Position numbers and translations under genes: made by a program. Shown piece after piece: positions 1 through 7,019 of a DNA stretch of 10,989 nucleotides. The stretch comes from Proteobacteria bacterium UBA3413 (lineage in GTDB: Bacteria; Pseudomonadota; Gammaproteobacteria; Magnimaribacterales; D2472). The notes under the pieces are model-generated. The model saw nothing but the letters and a program-made list of their open reading frames with translations, searched no databases and was not told the DNA's origin. The stretch spans positions 25,743-36,731 of the forward strand of contig DEOR01000035.1 of assembly GCA_002358345.1 (NCBI GenBank), in the 5' to 3' direction. Positions within the stretch are counted from its first letter, which is position 1. Every line of letters starts with the position of its first letter.

Positions 1-818
1 TCTTGGCGAACAAGCTCGGCAAGGTATCGCCCATCCAAGTCAAACGCTGAATCCAGTTGATTTAATGTAATTGGCTCTTCTTTTGCCAATAAAAATTGCG
101 CTTTGCCTATGTACCCAAGTTTGTACATGCGACCTAAAATCCAATTTCTTCGAACAATTGAGCGCTCTGGAGAGCGTATAGGGTTAATGCGAGAAGGCAA
201 TTGAGCAGAAGAAGCAATCAAAGCAGACTCAGCCAAGGTTAGCTCGTTGATTGATTTGGCAAAATATTTATCAGCTGCTGCCTCTACTCCATAAGCTCTA
301 TTTCCAAGAAAAATAGTATTCAGATACAAGGAAAAAATTTCTTCTTTCGAAGCGCTGCTCTCTAACTCAAGGGCTAGATAAATTTCTTTAATTTTTCGAA
401 CAATTTTTTGCTCTCTTGAAAGCAAATAGCCTCTAACAACCTGCATGGTTATTGTTCCTCCTCCGCTTACAATTTCACCAGACTGAATAAGCTGGAACAA
501 TGCCCTGGCAAATGAAAGAATTCTTATGCCATTGTGTTCAAAAAATTGATCGTCCTCTGCGGCTAAAAAAGCATTTTTAAGGTTTATAGGAATATCTTTA
601 TATTGTATTGTTCTTCTTTTTTGATCGCCAAATTCACCAATTAATACCCCGTCTGAAGAAAAAACTTGGAGTGGAATCTGCAAAACATTCTGATCGACCA
701 GGTTAATCTCTGGAAGACTGGGTTTCAAAAAAAAGTATGTAGCTGCGATGATGATAATTGCAGCAATGGTTGATAGCATCAAGAGCGACAGGAGCCATTG
801 AAGAAACCTAAGAATCAT
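1..818 (-). CDS. mrcA: Penicillin-binding protein 1A, N-terminal part (partial, runs off the left edge)
   Basis: Bifunctional peptidoglycan synthase: it polymerises lipid II glycan chains (glycosyltransferase, GT51) and cross-links them (transpeptidase) on the periplasmic face of the inner membrane. The 272 visible codons start at ATG 816-818. Residues 8-31 form an N-terminal membrane anchor. The GT51 motifs follow in order: EDDQFFEHNG (87-96, catalytic Glu88), SGGGTITMQV (118-127), RKIKE (141-145), and NTIFLGNRAYG (167-177). LPSRINP (207-213) marks the end of the GT domain. The transpeptidase domain lies outside the window. Motif 2 has Gly121 where GT51 enzymes usually have Ser (GxSTxT). The gene is transcribed away from aroK, the same divergent arrangement seen for ponA in Pseudomonas. 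No Shine-Dalgarno precedes the ATG. The family call is firm; 1A rather than another class A PBP is inferred from the motifs and the neighbourhood. Confidence 0.93.
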   Translation of the reverse strand, partial: MILRFLQWLLSLLMLSTIAAIIIIAATYFFLKPSLPEINLVDQNVLQIPLQVFSSDGVLIGEFGDQKRRTIQYKDIPINLKNAFLAAEDDQFFEHNGIRILSFARALFQLIQSGEIVSGGGTITMQVVRGYLLSREQKIVRKIKEIYLALELESSASKEEIFSLYLNTIFLGNRAYGVEAAADKYFAKSINELTLAESALIASSAQLPSRINPIRSPERSIVRRNWILGRMYKLGYIGKAQFLLAKEEPITLNQLDSAFDLDGRYLAELVRQ

Positions 819-852
819 AGACTAATAAAAAATTATTCACTATTTTTCAATA

Positions 853-866
853 AAATACATGTATTT
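853..866. repeat. 14-bp perfect palindrome in the mrcA/aroK divergent region
   Basis: AAATACATGTATTT is a perfect dyad centred between 859 and 860. It lies just downstream of the possible mrcA -10 box, where a repressor could bind. Palindromes arise easily in A+T-rich DNA, so the role is uncertain. Confidence 0.35.
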
Positions 867-867
867 A

Positions 868-895
868 ATAATAAGAATTATTTTAACCCTTTAAA
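868..895 (-). promoter_or_regulatory. Possible promoter for mrcA
   Basis: Read on the minus strand, TTTAAA (890-895) and TATTAT (868-873) are 16 bp apart and resemble -35 and -10 boxes. Transcription would begin near 861, giving a leader of about 43 nt. The region is very A+T-rich, so chance matches are likely. Confidence 0.3.
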
Positions 896-904
896 TGGTA
901 GAAT
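896..904 (+). promoter_or_regulatory. Extended -10 promoter element for aroK-aroB
   Basis: TGGTAGAAT matches an extended -10 element (TGnTATAAT) with one mismatch. No good -35 box lies at the expected distance, as is usual for extended -10 promoters. Transcription would begin near 911, leaving a leader of about 15 nt without a Shine-Dalgarno before the aroK ATG at 926. Confidence 0.45.
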
Positions 905-914
905 CTGCATTCTA
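899..914. repeat. Inverted repeat overlapping the aroK -10 element and start site
   Basis: TAGAAT and ATTCTA are perfect 6-bp inverted arms separated by CTGC. The left arm is the proposed -10 box itself and the right arm spans the predicted transcription start, so this could be an operator. It could equally be chance. Confidence 0.35.
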
Positions 915-925
915 AAATACTACGC

Positions 926-1435
926 ATGAATATATTTATTGTTGGTCCTATGGGCTCAGGAAAAACTACTGTTGGAAAAATAGTAGCCAATGAGCTATTT
1001 TTAGAGTTTCATGATACCGATGCAACAATTGAAAAGAAGACAGGCGTTACTATTGATTGGATCTTTGATATTGAAGGGGAGCAGGGATTTAGAAAAAGAG
1101 AAACCCTTGTTCTAAAAGATTTAGTTGCATTAAATTCTATTGTTTTAGCTACCGGAGGCGGCATAGTCATTGAGCCTGAAAATAGAGAACTCCTGGCTGC
1201 GCGAGGCACTGTTTTTTATCTTCATACTCCATTGAGCACCCAAATAGATCGAACCTCCAAAGATAAGGATAGGCCCTTATTGAAAGGACAAGATCCCTCT
1301 AAAGTTTTATCAGATCTCCAAGAATCTAGGCAGGCTTTTTATGAAGAAGTGGCAGATCATATTATTAATACCGAAAATAAAAATGGCTCAGAAGTTGCAA
1401 ATGAAATTGTAAAACTGGTCAAAAACTATGGCTAA
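926..1435 (+). CDS. aroK: Shikimate kinase
   Basis: Cytoplasmic enzyme that phosphorylates shikimate with ATP to give shikimate 3-phosphate, the fifth step of chorismate synthesis. Its 169 residues match the family's usual length (about 170). Visible features are a P-loop GPMGSGKT (7-14), the DTD motif (30-32, with Asp32 as the shikimate/Mg-site Asp), FRKRE (55-59, with Arg56 as the expected shikimate-binding Arg), ATGGG (75-79), the lid RPLL (116-119) and Arg135 near the C terminus. The start is ATG 926, consistent with the N terminus beginning right at the first beta strand before the P-loop. Its last 8 bases overlap the start of aroB, so the two are translationally coupled and co-transcribed, as in most gammaproteobacteria. 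aroL would be the alternative isozyme name, but the aroB linkage favours aroK. Confidence 0.96.
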   Translation: MNIFIVGPMGSGKTTVGKIVANELFLEFHDTDATIEKKTGVTIDWIFDIEGEQGFRKRETLVLKDLVALNSIVLATGGGIVIEPENRELLAARGTVFYLHTPLSTQIDRTSKDKDRPLLKGQDPSKVLSDLQESRQAFYEEVADHIINTENKNGSEVANEIVKLVKNYG

Positions 1436-2498
1436 AGAGCTCGTCGCTGGTCGTAAAAATAATCAATATAAAATTTATATTGGTCAAAATTCAATTTCAA
1501 AAAAGAATCTTGTCCCCCTCATAAAAAGCCATAAAAAACTTCTGATCATCTCTGATTCAGGGGTGCCAAAGGAGATCATTCAAAAAGTCCATCATATCTC
1601 CAAGGCTACATCTAAAATTTTTGCATTCACTCTAAATCAAGGAGAGAGCTCAAAATCCCTGGGTAATTTTCAAAAGATTATAAATTTTTTAATAGAGCAG
1701 CAATTTGATAGATCAGATGCAATCATCGCAGTTGGTGGTGGAGTGGTTGGAGACATCTCTGGTTATGTAGCAAGCAGCTATCTTCGCGGCATTCAATTTA
1801 TCCAAATACCAACAACTCTTTTGGCCCAGGTAGACTCATCTGTAGGTGGGAAGACCGCAATCAATATTTCCGCAGGCAAAAACCTTGTAGGCGCATTTTA
1901 TAATCCTAAAGGTGTAATTATAGACACTAGCTCTCTTCATTCTCTGCCCACAAGGGAGTTCAGGGCTGGCCTGGCAGAGGTAATAAAGTACGGATTAATA
2001 CAAAATAAAAAGTTGTTAAGTCTCTTAAGTCACAATATTGTAAATATCTTGGGTCGTCAGCCTGGAATCGTTGAGCAAATAATTTATGAATCTCTCAAGA
2101 CAAAATCAAAAATTGTCACTCAGGACGAAAAAGAAACTGGAATTAGAGCAATATTAAATTTTGGACATACTTTTGGTCATGCAATAGAAGCTCATGAAAA
2201 GTATAAAAAAATTCTTCATGGAGAGGCTGTAGCAAAAGGCATGCTAGTGGCAAGTAAAATATCCTGTCTCGAGGGATGCATCTCTGAAAAAGATTTTTTA
2301 AAGATAAGCGCTCTTTTAGAGGCTTATGGTTTTGATTTGTCTCTTGATCAATATAAATATTTAGACTTAAAGCCATTTATCTTTAGAGACAAGAAAATGC
2401 AAGGAGGGAGTTTAAATTTAATCTTGCTGACAGGTCTGTCTAAAGCTTTTGTTACGAATTCTTTTAACAGCAAAAATTTAAAGCTAGTCCTATCATAG
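1428..2498 (+). CDS. aroB: 3-dehydroquinate synthase
   Basis: Converts DAHP to 3-dehydroquinate, the second step of the shikimate pathway, using NAD+ and a divalent metal in the cytoplasm. Its 356 residues are typical. Landmarks are the NAD-binding glycine motif GGGVVGDISGY (103-113), IPTTLLAQVDSSVGGKTAIN (127-146), NLVGAFYNP (152-160), AEVIKYG (183-189, metal ligand Glu184), NFGHTFGHAIE (244-254, metal ligand His247), and HGEA (264-267, metal ligand His264). The ATG at 1428 lies inside the last codons of aroK (overlap ATGGCTAA), so its translation probably depends on ribosomes finishing aroK. In Pseudomonas a SPOR-domain gene and then gltB follow in the same direction; here gltB follows on the opposite strand, with its stop only 4 bp away. 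Confidence 0.97.
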   Translation: MAKELVAGRKNNQYKIYIGQNSISKKNLVPLIKSHKKLLIISDSGVPKEIIQKVHHISKATSKIFAFTLNQGESSKSLGNFQKIINFLIEQQFDRSDAIIAVGGGVVGDISGYVASSYLRGIQFIQIPTTLLAQVDSSVGGKTAINISAGKNLVGAFYNPKGVIIDTSSLHSLPTREFRAGLAEVIKYGLIQNKKLLSLLSHNIVNILGRQPGIVEQIIYESLKTKSKIVTQDEKETGIRAILNFGHTFGHAIEAHEKYKKILHGEAVAKGMLVASKISCLEGCISEKDFLKISALLEAYGFDLSLDQYKYLDLKPFIFRDKKMQGGSLNLILLTGLSKAFVTNSFNSKNLKLVLS

Positions 2499-2502
2499 GG
2501 TG

Positions 2503-5500
2503 TTAAGCAGCATTTGCAGTGGTTGCCTTGAGTAAATCTTGAATATTCAATGCGGCTGGTGATACCAGCCAGAATGATGATTCATATCTATCAAATTCGT
2601 CTAAAATTTTCTTAGCTCTCGCGCTTTTAGTTTCTTTAATATGTCGTACAATCATTTGCTTTAGAAATTTTCTATGCGACTCCATGTCTTCACTAACAAT
2701 TCTCTCAAGGTTCACTAAATTTCTATTGCATTGATCAAAGAATCTTCTATTGACGTCCAAGACATAGGCAAACCCGCCTGTCATGCCAGCTCCAAAATTT
2801 GATCCCGCCTCTCCCAGAACAGTAACATGGCCACCCGTCATGTACTCGCAGCAATGGTCGCCTGCACCCTCTATGACAGCAGATGCGCCAGAGTTTCTGA
2901 CAGCAAATCTCTCTCCAACCGCACCCCCAACATACAGCTCCCCTCCAGTGGCACCATATAATGCAGTGTTTCCAGCCAACACAGCTGGAGTATTATGAGA
3001 TGCGTACTCTGAATTATTTGAAATAACTATTTTTCCTCCATTCATCCCTTTGCCCACGTAATCATTTGCATCGCCTTGCAGGTTTAAATGCAGCCCATTA
3101 GCATTCCAAGCTCCAAAACTTTGGCCAGCTGAACCATGAAAGTTCAATACTTGTTTTTGGATCACCCCTCTTTCTCCATAGATTGATGCAATAAAACCAG
3201 AGGCTTGCGCTCCAACAGATCGATCTCGATTAGAAATCTTATAGGAAAAGTTAGATTTAATATTCTTAGCGATAGGCCCTTTAATATTCTGCATAATTTT
3301 TTGATTAAGTCTTGCTTGATCCCAGGGATCATTAGATTTTGTCATACAGAAATGAGGAGAAAGAGATTTCTTGTCGGTATATAAAATTGCTGAAATATCA
3401 ATATTTTTAGTTCGTGGATCCAGTTGAGTAATATCTTTAAGATACTTTGTCTGTCCAATAATTTCTTCGAGACTAGACGCTCCAAGCTCACTTAAAATCT
3501 GACGAACCTCATTGGCAATAAAGGTAAAGTAATTCACAACTTTCTCTTTTTCGCCAATAAAGTGATGATCAATGATATCTCTTCTCTGAGTTGCAACACC
3601 AGTCGCGCAATTATTAAGATGGCATATTCTCAAGTACTTGCATCCCATCGCAATCATTGGGCCTGTTCCAAACCCAAAGGATTCAGCTCCTAAAATGGCT
3701 GCTTTAATGACATCTAATCCTGTCTTCAGCCCGCCATCAGCCTGAAGTCTAACCTTATGCCTAAGATTGCTAGCTCTTAGAGCTTGATGAGCCTCAGATA
3801 ACCCAAGCTCCCAAGGAGAACCAGCATATCTAATAGAAGACAAGGGGCTGGCACCAGTGCCGCCGTCATGACCAGAGATCGTGATTAAATCTGCGTATGC
3901 TTTTGCTACTCCCGCTGCAATAGTCCCCACTCCCGGTTCTGACACTAGTTTTACAGAAACCAATGCTTTGGGATTAACTTGTTTGAGGTCAAAAATTAGC
4001 TGGGCTAAATCTTCAATTGAATAAATATCATGGTGAGGTGGGGGGGAGATCAATGTAATGCCAGGAGTGGAATATCGCAGTTTTGCAATGAGCGCATTTA
4101 CTTTGCCGCCCGGCAATTGGCCGCCCTCTCCTGGCTTGGCTCCTTGAGCAATTTTAATTTGCAATACTTCTGCGTTGACTAAGTATTCAGGGGTCACTCC
4201 AAAGCGCCCCGAGGCAACTTGCTTAATTTTTGACATCTTGTTTGTGCCATACCGCTCTTTTGCTTCACCGCCTTCACCAGAATTTGATCTTGCTCCCATG
4301 CTATTCATAGCTTCGGCTAATGTTTCATGGGCATCAGGAGACAATGCCCCTAAACTCATTCCAGCTGAATCAAATTTCTTTAACAATGAGGAGGTGGGCT
4401 CAACCTCAACTAATTTAGGTTTTTTAGGGTAATGCAATGCCATGAGGTCTCTCAGCATTGCGGGAGAACGTAAATTTACTAAATCTGCGTACTCTTGATA
4501 TATCTCTTTTGAACCTGAGCTAACCGCTTCTTGTAGCTTTTTCACTACCTCTGGGTTGTATGTGTGGTACTCACCACCGTGGACAAATTTTAAGAGCCCC
4601 CCCAAGCTAATTTCGCTAACATTAGAGCTTGCATATGTCTTCAAAGCTCTTATCTCAGAATCTAGATCAGCAAAAGTCTTGCCACCAACCCTGCTAACAG
4701 TATTTGTAAAGGATAGATTCACAACATCCATATTTAGCCCAACAATTTCATGTAGCTGAGAGCCTCGATAACTTGAAATAGTAGAAATACCAATTTTCGA
4801 AATAATTTTAAGCAACCCTTTATTGATGCCTTTTCTATATTTGGCGCAATTAGCTGTTGGACTACCCTTTAATTCATTGCGATCAGTAAGATCTAAGATG
4901 ATTTGAAAAGCCATCCATGGATAAACTGCAGTTGCCCCAAAGCTTAGTAAACATGCAATTTGATGAGTATCTCTGGCTGTGGCTGAGCTAATAATTAAAT
5001 TTGCATCTGATCTTAATCCTAATTTCACCAACTCTTGATGAATGCAACCAGTCGCAAGTAATGCATTGATTGAAAGAGAGTTGCCCTCTGGCAATATTTC
5101 ATTCAAATGAATCATGACTACACCCCTCTTGACCGCTTGCACAACATTCTTTGTGAGAGATTCTAAAGCATCTTGAAGCTGCGCTTTTGGGGAAAAAGTT
5201 AAATTAAAGCTCTCTACTCTAAAGTAAGGATTTTTTAATAAGGAAGTAAGTTTTTTATGAGAGAGAACTGGTGAGGTGCTGACAATTCTTCTGGCATGAT
5301 CTTGGGTTTCTTCAAAAATATTTAACTCTGGGCCAAAACAGGTTTCGAGAGACATGACGCTAGACTCTCTCAGAGAGTCAATCGGAGGATTTGTTACCTG
5401 AGCAAATTGCTGCCTAAAAAAATCGTAAATTGAACGAGGCATCGAGCTTAAAACAGCCAGAGCCGTGTCATCTCCCATGGATCCCGTGCCCTCAATCCCT

Positions 5501-6963
5501 TCAGCTGCTAGTGGCTTAATAATAGACACCCTTTCCTCATTAAAAAGTGAGAATAATTTTGAAGCTGCTACCAAATCTTTATGGGGTATTTTTTTAATGC
5601 CTGGGCCTTCGAACGCATCCAGGGTAGATTCAAGATATACCGCAGATTTTTTGAGCCAGTCTCGATAAGGTTTATGTTGCTTAAGTTGATCATCAATGGC
5701 GTGTTGATCTAGAACTTCTCCTGTCTCAGTATTGACTGCAAAAATTCCCCCAGGACTGAGCCGCCCTTTTTTTAAAACCTCGCTCTCGTCTGTAGGATAA
5801 ATACCACTTTCAGACCCTATGCAAATCATTCCATTATTGAGCACTTGATATCTTGCTGGCCTTAAACCATTTCGATCCAAGACGCATATAGCCCATTGAC
5901 CATCTGACATGACAATTCCAGCTGGCCCGTCCCAAGCTTCCATATGCATGGAGTTATACTCATGGAACGCTCTAATTTCTGGATCCATAGTATGAATATT
6001 TTGCCATGCTGGAGGAAGGACCATGCGAATGGCCCGAAAAAAATTGATGCCACCTTTTACCAGCAACTCAACCATATTATCAAGCGCCGAAGAATCGGAG
6101 CCTGTTTCGTTTACCAAGGATGTAAAATCACTAATTCCTGGGATTAATGGGGTTGAGAATTTAGAAGCTCGAGCTTTTACCCAGTTTCTATTCCCTCGAA
6201 TTGCATTAATTTCGCCATTATGAGCAAGCAATCTAAAGGGTTGGGCTAAGTGCCAGCAAGGCTGAGTATTTGTTGAAAATCTCTGATGAAACAAGCATAT
6301 CTTAGCTGTAAATGACTTTTTAGAGATATCTAAATAGAAGTCACTGATAGCATTGGGTAGCATCAAACCTTTATATACTATGGTCTGACTAGACATACTA
6401 CATATATAAAATTTTTCATCATCGGCATGAATATCTTCTATCTTTTTTCGTGCTTGCAATAGGCAGGATTCAAAGCGTTCTCTGTTACAGTCTCTAGAAG
6501 TTGGGGCAATAAAAATCTGATTGATATGCGGCAAGGATGCTATCGCAATGGGTCCCAAAATCGATTGGTTAACCGGCACAGGCCTTATGGTCAGCAATGT
6601 CAAATTCTCAGATTCTAAGATGGATTTAATAAATGCAATATCTCTTCGAAGAAGGTGTGCAGTGAATACTTGGGCAATTCCAAATAGCTCAGGGAGATCT
6701 ATGTGGCTTTCTTTTTTAACCGCTAGCTTAAAAAATTCTTTATTTAAATCAAATAATAGGCCACATCCGTCTCCAGTTTTGCCGTCAGAGCCGATCGCCC
6801 CTCTATGAGTCATGCTGGTAAGACCTAAAATTGATCTTTGAACCACCTCTCGATTAGAAATGCCGTGCCTATTTACAATTAATCCAAAACCGCAATTATC
6901 TTTAGCTTGCGCTTCGTTATAAAGTGATGGGTTGTTAGTTTTCTTTGGCATAGAGTTATACAT
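2503..6963 (-). CDS. gltB: Glutamate synthase (NADPH), large (alpha) subunit
   Basis: Forms glutamate from 2-oxoglutarate and glutamine-derived ammonia (GOGAT), in complex with GltD, which supplies NADPH electrons. Its 1486 residues are normal for the family. The class II glutamine amidotransferase nucleophile is Cys24 (DNCGFG), exposed by removing a short propeptide; HQRFSTNT and NGEINAIRGN belong to the same domain. A central linking domain is followed by the synthase barrel, with GMSLGALSPDAHE near 865 and GHDGGTGASP (about 1031-1040). The 3Fe-4S ligands are Cys1108, Cys1114 and Cys1119 (CKYLRICHLNNC). A glycine-rich beta-helix (GXGXG) domain closes the protein. All expected catalytic and cluster residues are present. 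The first ATG is at 6961-6963, but a second at 6949-6951 (Met5) is a serious alternative because the best promoter would start transcription downstream of the first. The gene is divergent from gltD, whereas the two are normally co-transcribed. Confidence 0.97.
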   Translation of the reverse strand: MYNSMPKKTNNPSLYNEAQAKDNCGFGLIVNRHGISNREVVQRSILGLTSMTHRGAIGSDGKTGDGCGLLFDLNKEFFKLAVKKESHIDLPELFGIAQVFTAHLLRRDIAFIKSILESENLTLLTIRPVPVNQSILGPIAIASLPHINQIFIAPTSRDCNRERFESCLLQARKKIEDIHADDEKFYICSMSSQTIVYKGLMLPNAISDFYLDISKKSFTAKICLFHQRFSTNTQPCWHLAQPFRLLAHNGEINAIRGNRNWVKARASKFSTPLIPGISDFTSLVNETGSDSSALDNMVELLVKGGINFFRAIRMVLPPAWQNIHTMDPEIRAFHEYNSMHMEAWDGPAGIVMSDGQWAICVLDRNGLRPARYQVLNNGMICIGSESGIYPTDESEVLKKGRLSPGGIFAVNTETGEVLDQHAIDDQLKQHKPYRDWLKKSAVYLESTLDAFEGPGIKKIPHKDLVAASKLFSLFNEERVSIIKPLAAEGIEGTGSMGDDTALAVLSSMPRSIYDFFRQQFAQVTNPPIDSLRESSVMSLETCFGPELNIFEETQDHARRIVSTSPVLSHKKLTSLLKNPYFRVESFNLTFSPKAQLQDALESLTKNVVQAVKRGVVMIHLNEILPEGNSLSINALLATGCIHQELVKLGLRSDANLIISSATARDTHQIACLLSFGATAVYPWMAFQIILDLTDRNELKGSPTANCAKYRKGINKGLLKIISKIGISTISSYRGSQLHEIVGLNMDVVNLSFTNTVSRVGGKTFADLDSEIRALKTYASSNVSEISLGGLLKFVHGGEYHTYNPEVVKKLQEAVSSGSKEIYQEYADLVNLRSPAMLRDLMALHYPKKPKLVEVEPTSSLLKKFDSAGMSLGALSPDAHETLAEAMNSMGARSNSGEGGEAKERYGTNKMSKIKQVASGRFGVTPEYLVNAEVLQIKIAQGAKPGEGGQLPGGKVNALIAKLRYSTPGITLISPPPHHDIYSIEDLAQLIFDLKQVNPKALVSVKLVSEPGVGTIAAGVAKAYADLITISGHDGGTGASPLSSIRYAGSPWELGLSEAHQALRASNLRHKVRLQADGGLKTGLDVIKAAILGAESFGFGTGPMIAMGCKYLRICHLNNCATGVATQRRDIIDHHFIGEKEKVVNYFTFIANEVRQILSELGASSLEEIIGQTKYLKDITQLDPRTKNIDISAILYTDKKSLSPHFCMTKSNDPWDQARLNQKIMQNIKGPIAKNIKSNFSYKISNRDRSVGAQASGFIASIYGERGVIQKQVLNFHGSAGQSFGAWNANGLHLNLQGDANDYVGKGMNGGKIVISNNSEYASHNTPAVLAGNTALYGATGGELYVGGAVGERFAVRNSGASAVIEGAGDHCCEYMTGGHVTVLGEAGSNFGAGMTGGFAYVLDVNRRFFDQCNRNLVNLERIVSEDMESHRKFLKQMIVRHIKETKSARAKKILDEFDRYESSFWLVSPAALNIQDLLKATTANAA

Positions 6964-6992
6964 ATTATCACATTAATGTCATACTATGTCAT
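6964..6992 (-). promoter_or_regulatory. Candidate sigma70 promoter for gltB
   Basis: On the minus strand, ATGACA (6987-6992) and GATAAT (6964-6969) are each one mismatch from consensus and are separated by 17 bp. Transcription would begin near 6957, inside the first annotated codons. The mRNA would then be almost leaderless for the ATG at 6949-6951 and would lack the ATG at 6961-6963. The -35 box overlaps the second copy of the 10-bp direct repeat. Confidence 0.5.
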
Positions 6993-7001
6993 ACACATAA
7001 T
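6973..7001 (+). promoter_or_regulatory. Possible promoter for gltD-hemE
   Basis: CATAAT (6996-7001) is a good -10 match, paired with a weak -35 TTAATG (6973-6978) at 17 bp. Transcription from about 7008 would give a leader of about 12 nt before the GTG start. Both copies of the 10-bp direct repeat fall largely within the spacer, so a protein bound there would affect gltB and gltD together. Confidence 0.35.
6976..6995. repeat. Tandem 10-bp direct repeat in the gltB-gltD divergent promoter
   Basis: ATGTCATACT (6976-6985) is followed directly by ATGTCATACA (6986-6995), with nine of ten positions identical. The period of 10 bp is about one helical turn, so two protein monomers would sit on the same DNA face. 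The repeat sits in the middle of a 56-bp gap and overlaps the candidate gltB -35 box. Its role is not known. Confidence 0.6.
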
Positions 7002-7019
7002 ACAGAAATTAATCACCCA

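Noticed and set aside
2783..2998. Plus-strand open frames lying within gltB, such as 2783-2998, 4175-4432 and 6521-6808
   Set aside because: These are antisense shadows of a gene with strong family identity throughout; they have no recognisable motifs or start signals.
4040..4046. Run of seven G within gltB (and another 7-base C run at 4597-4603) as phase-variable tracts
   Set aside because: Both encode conserved residues (SPPPHHD and LGGLL) in an intact essential-type enzyme, and seven bases is short for programmed slippage.
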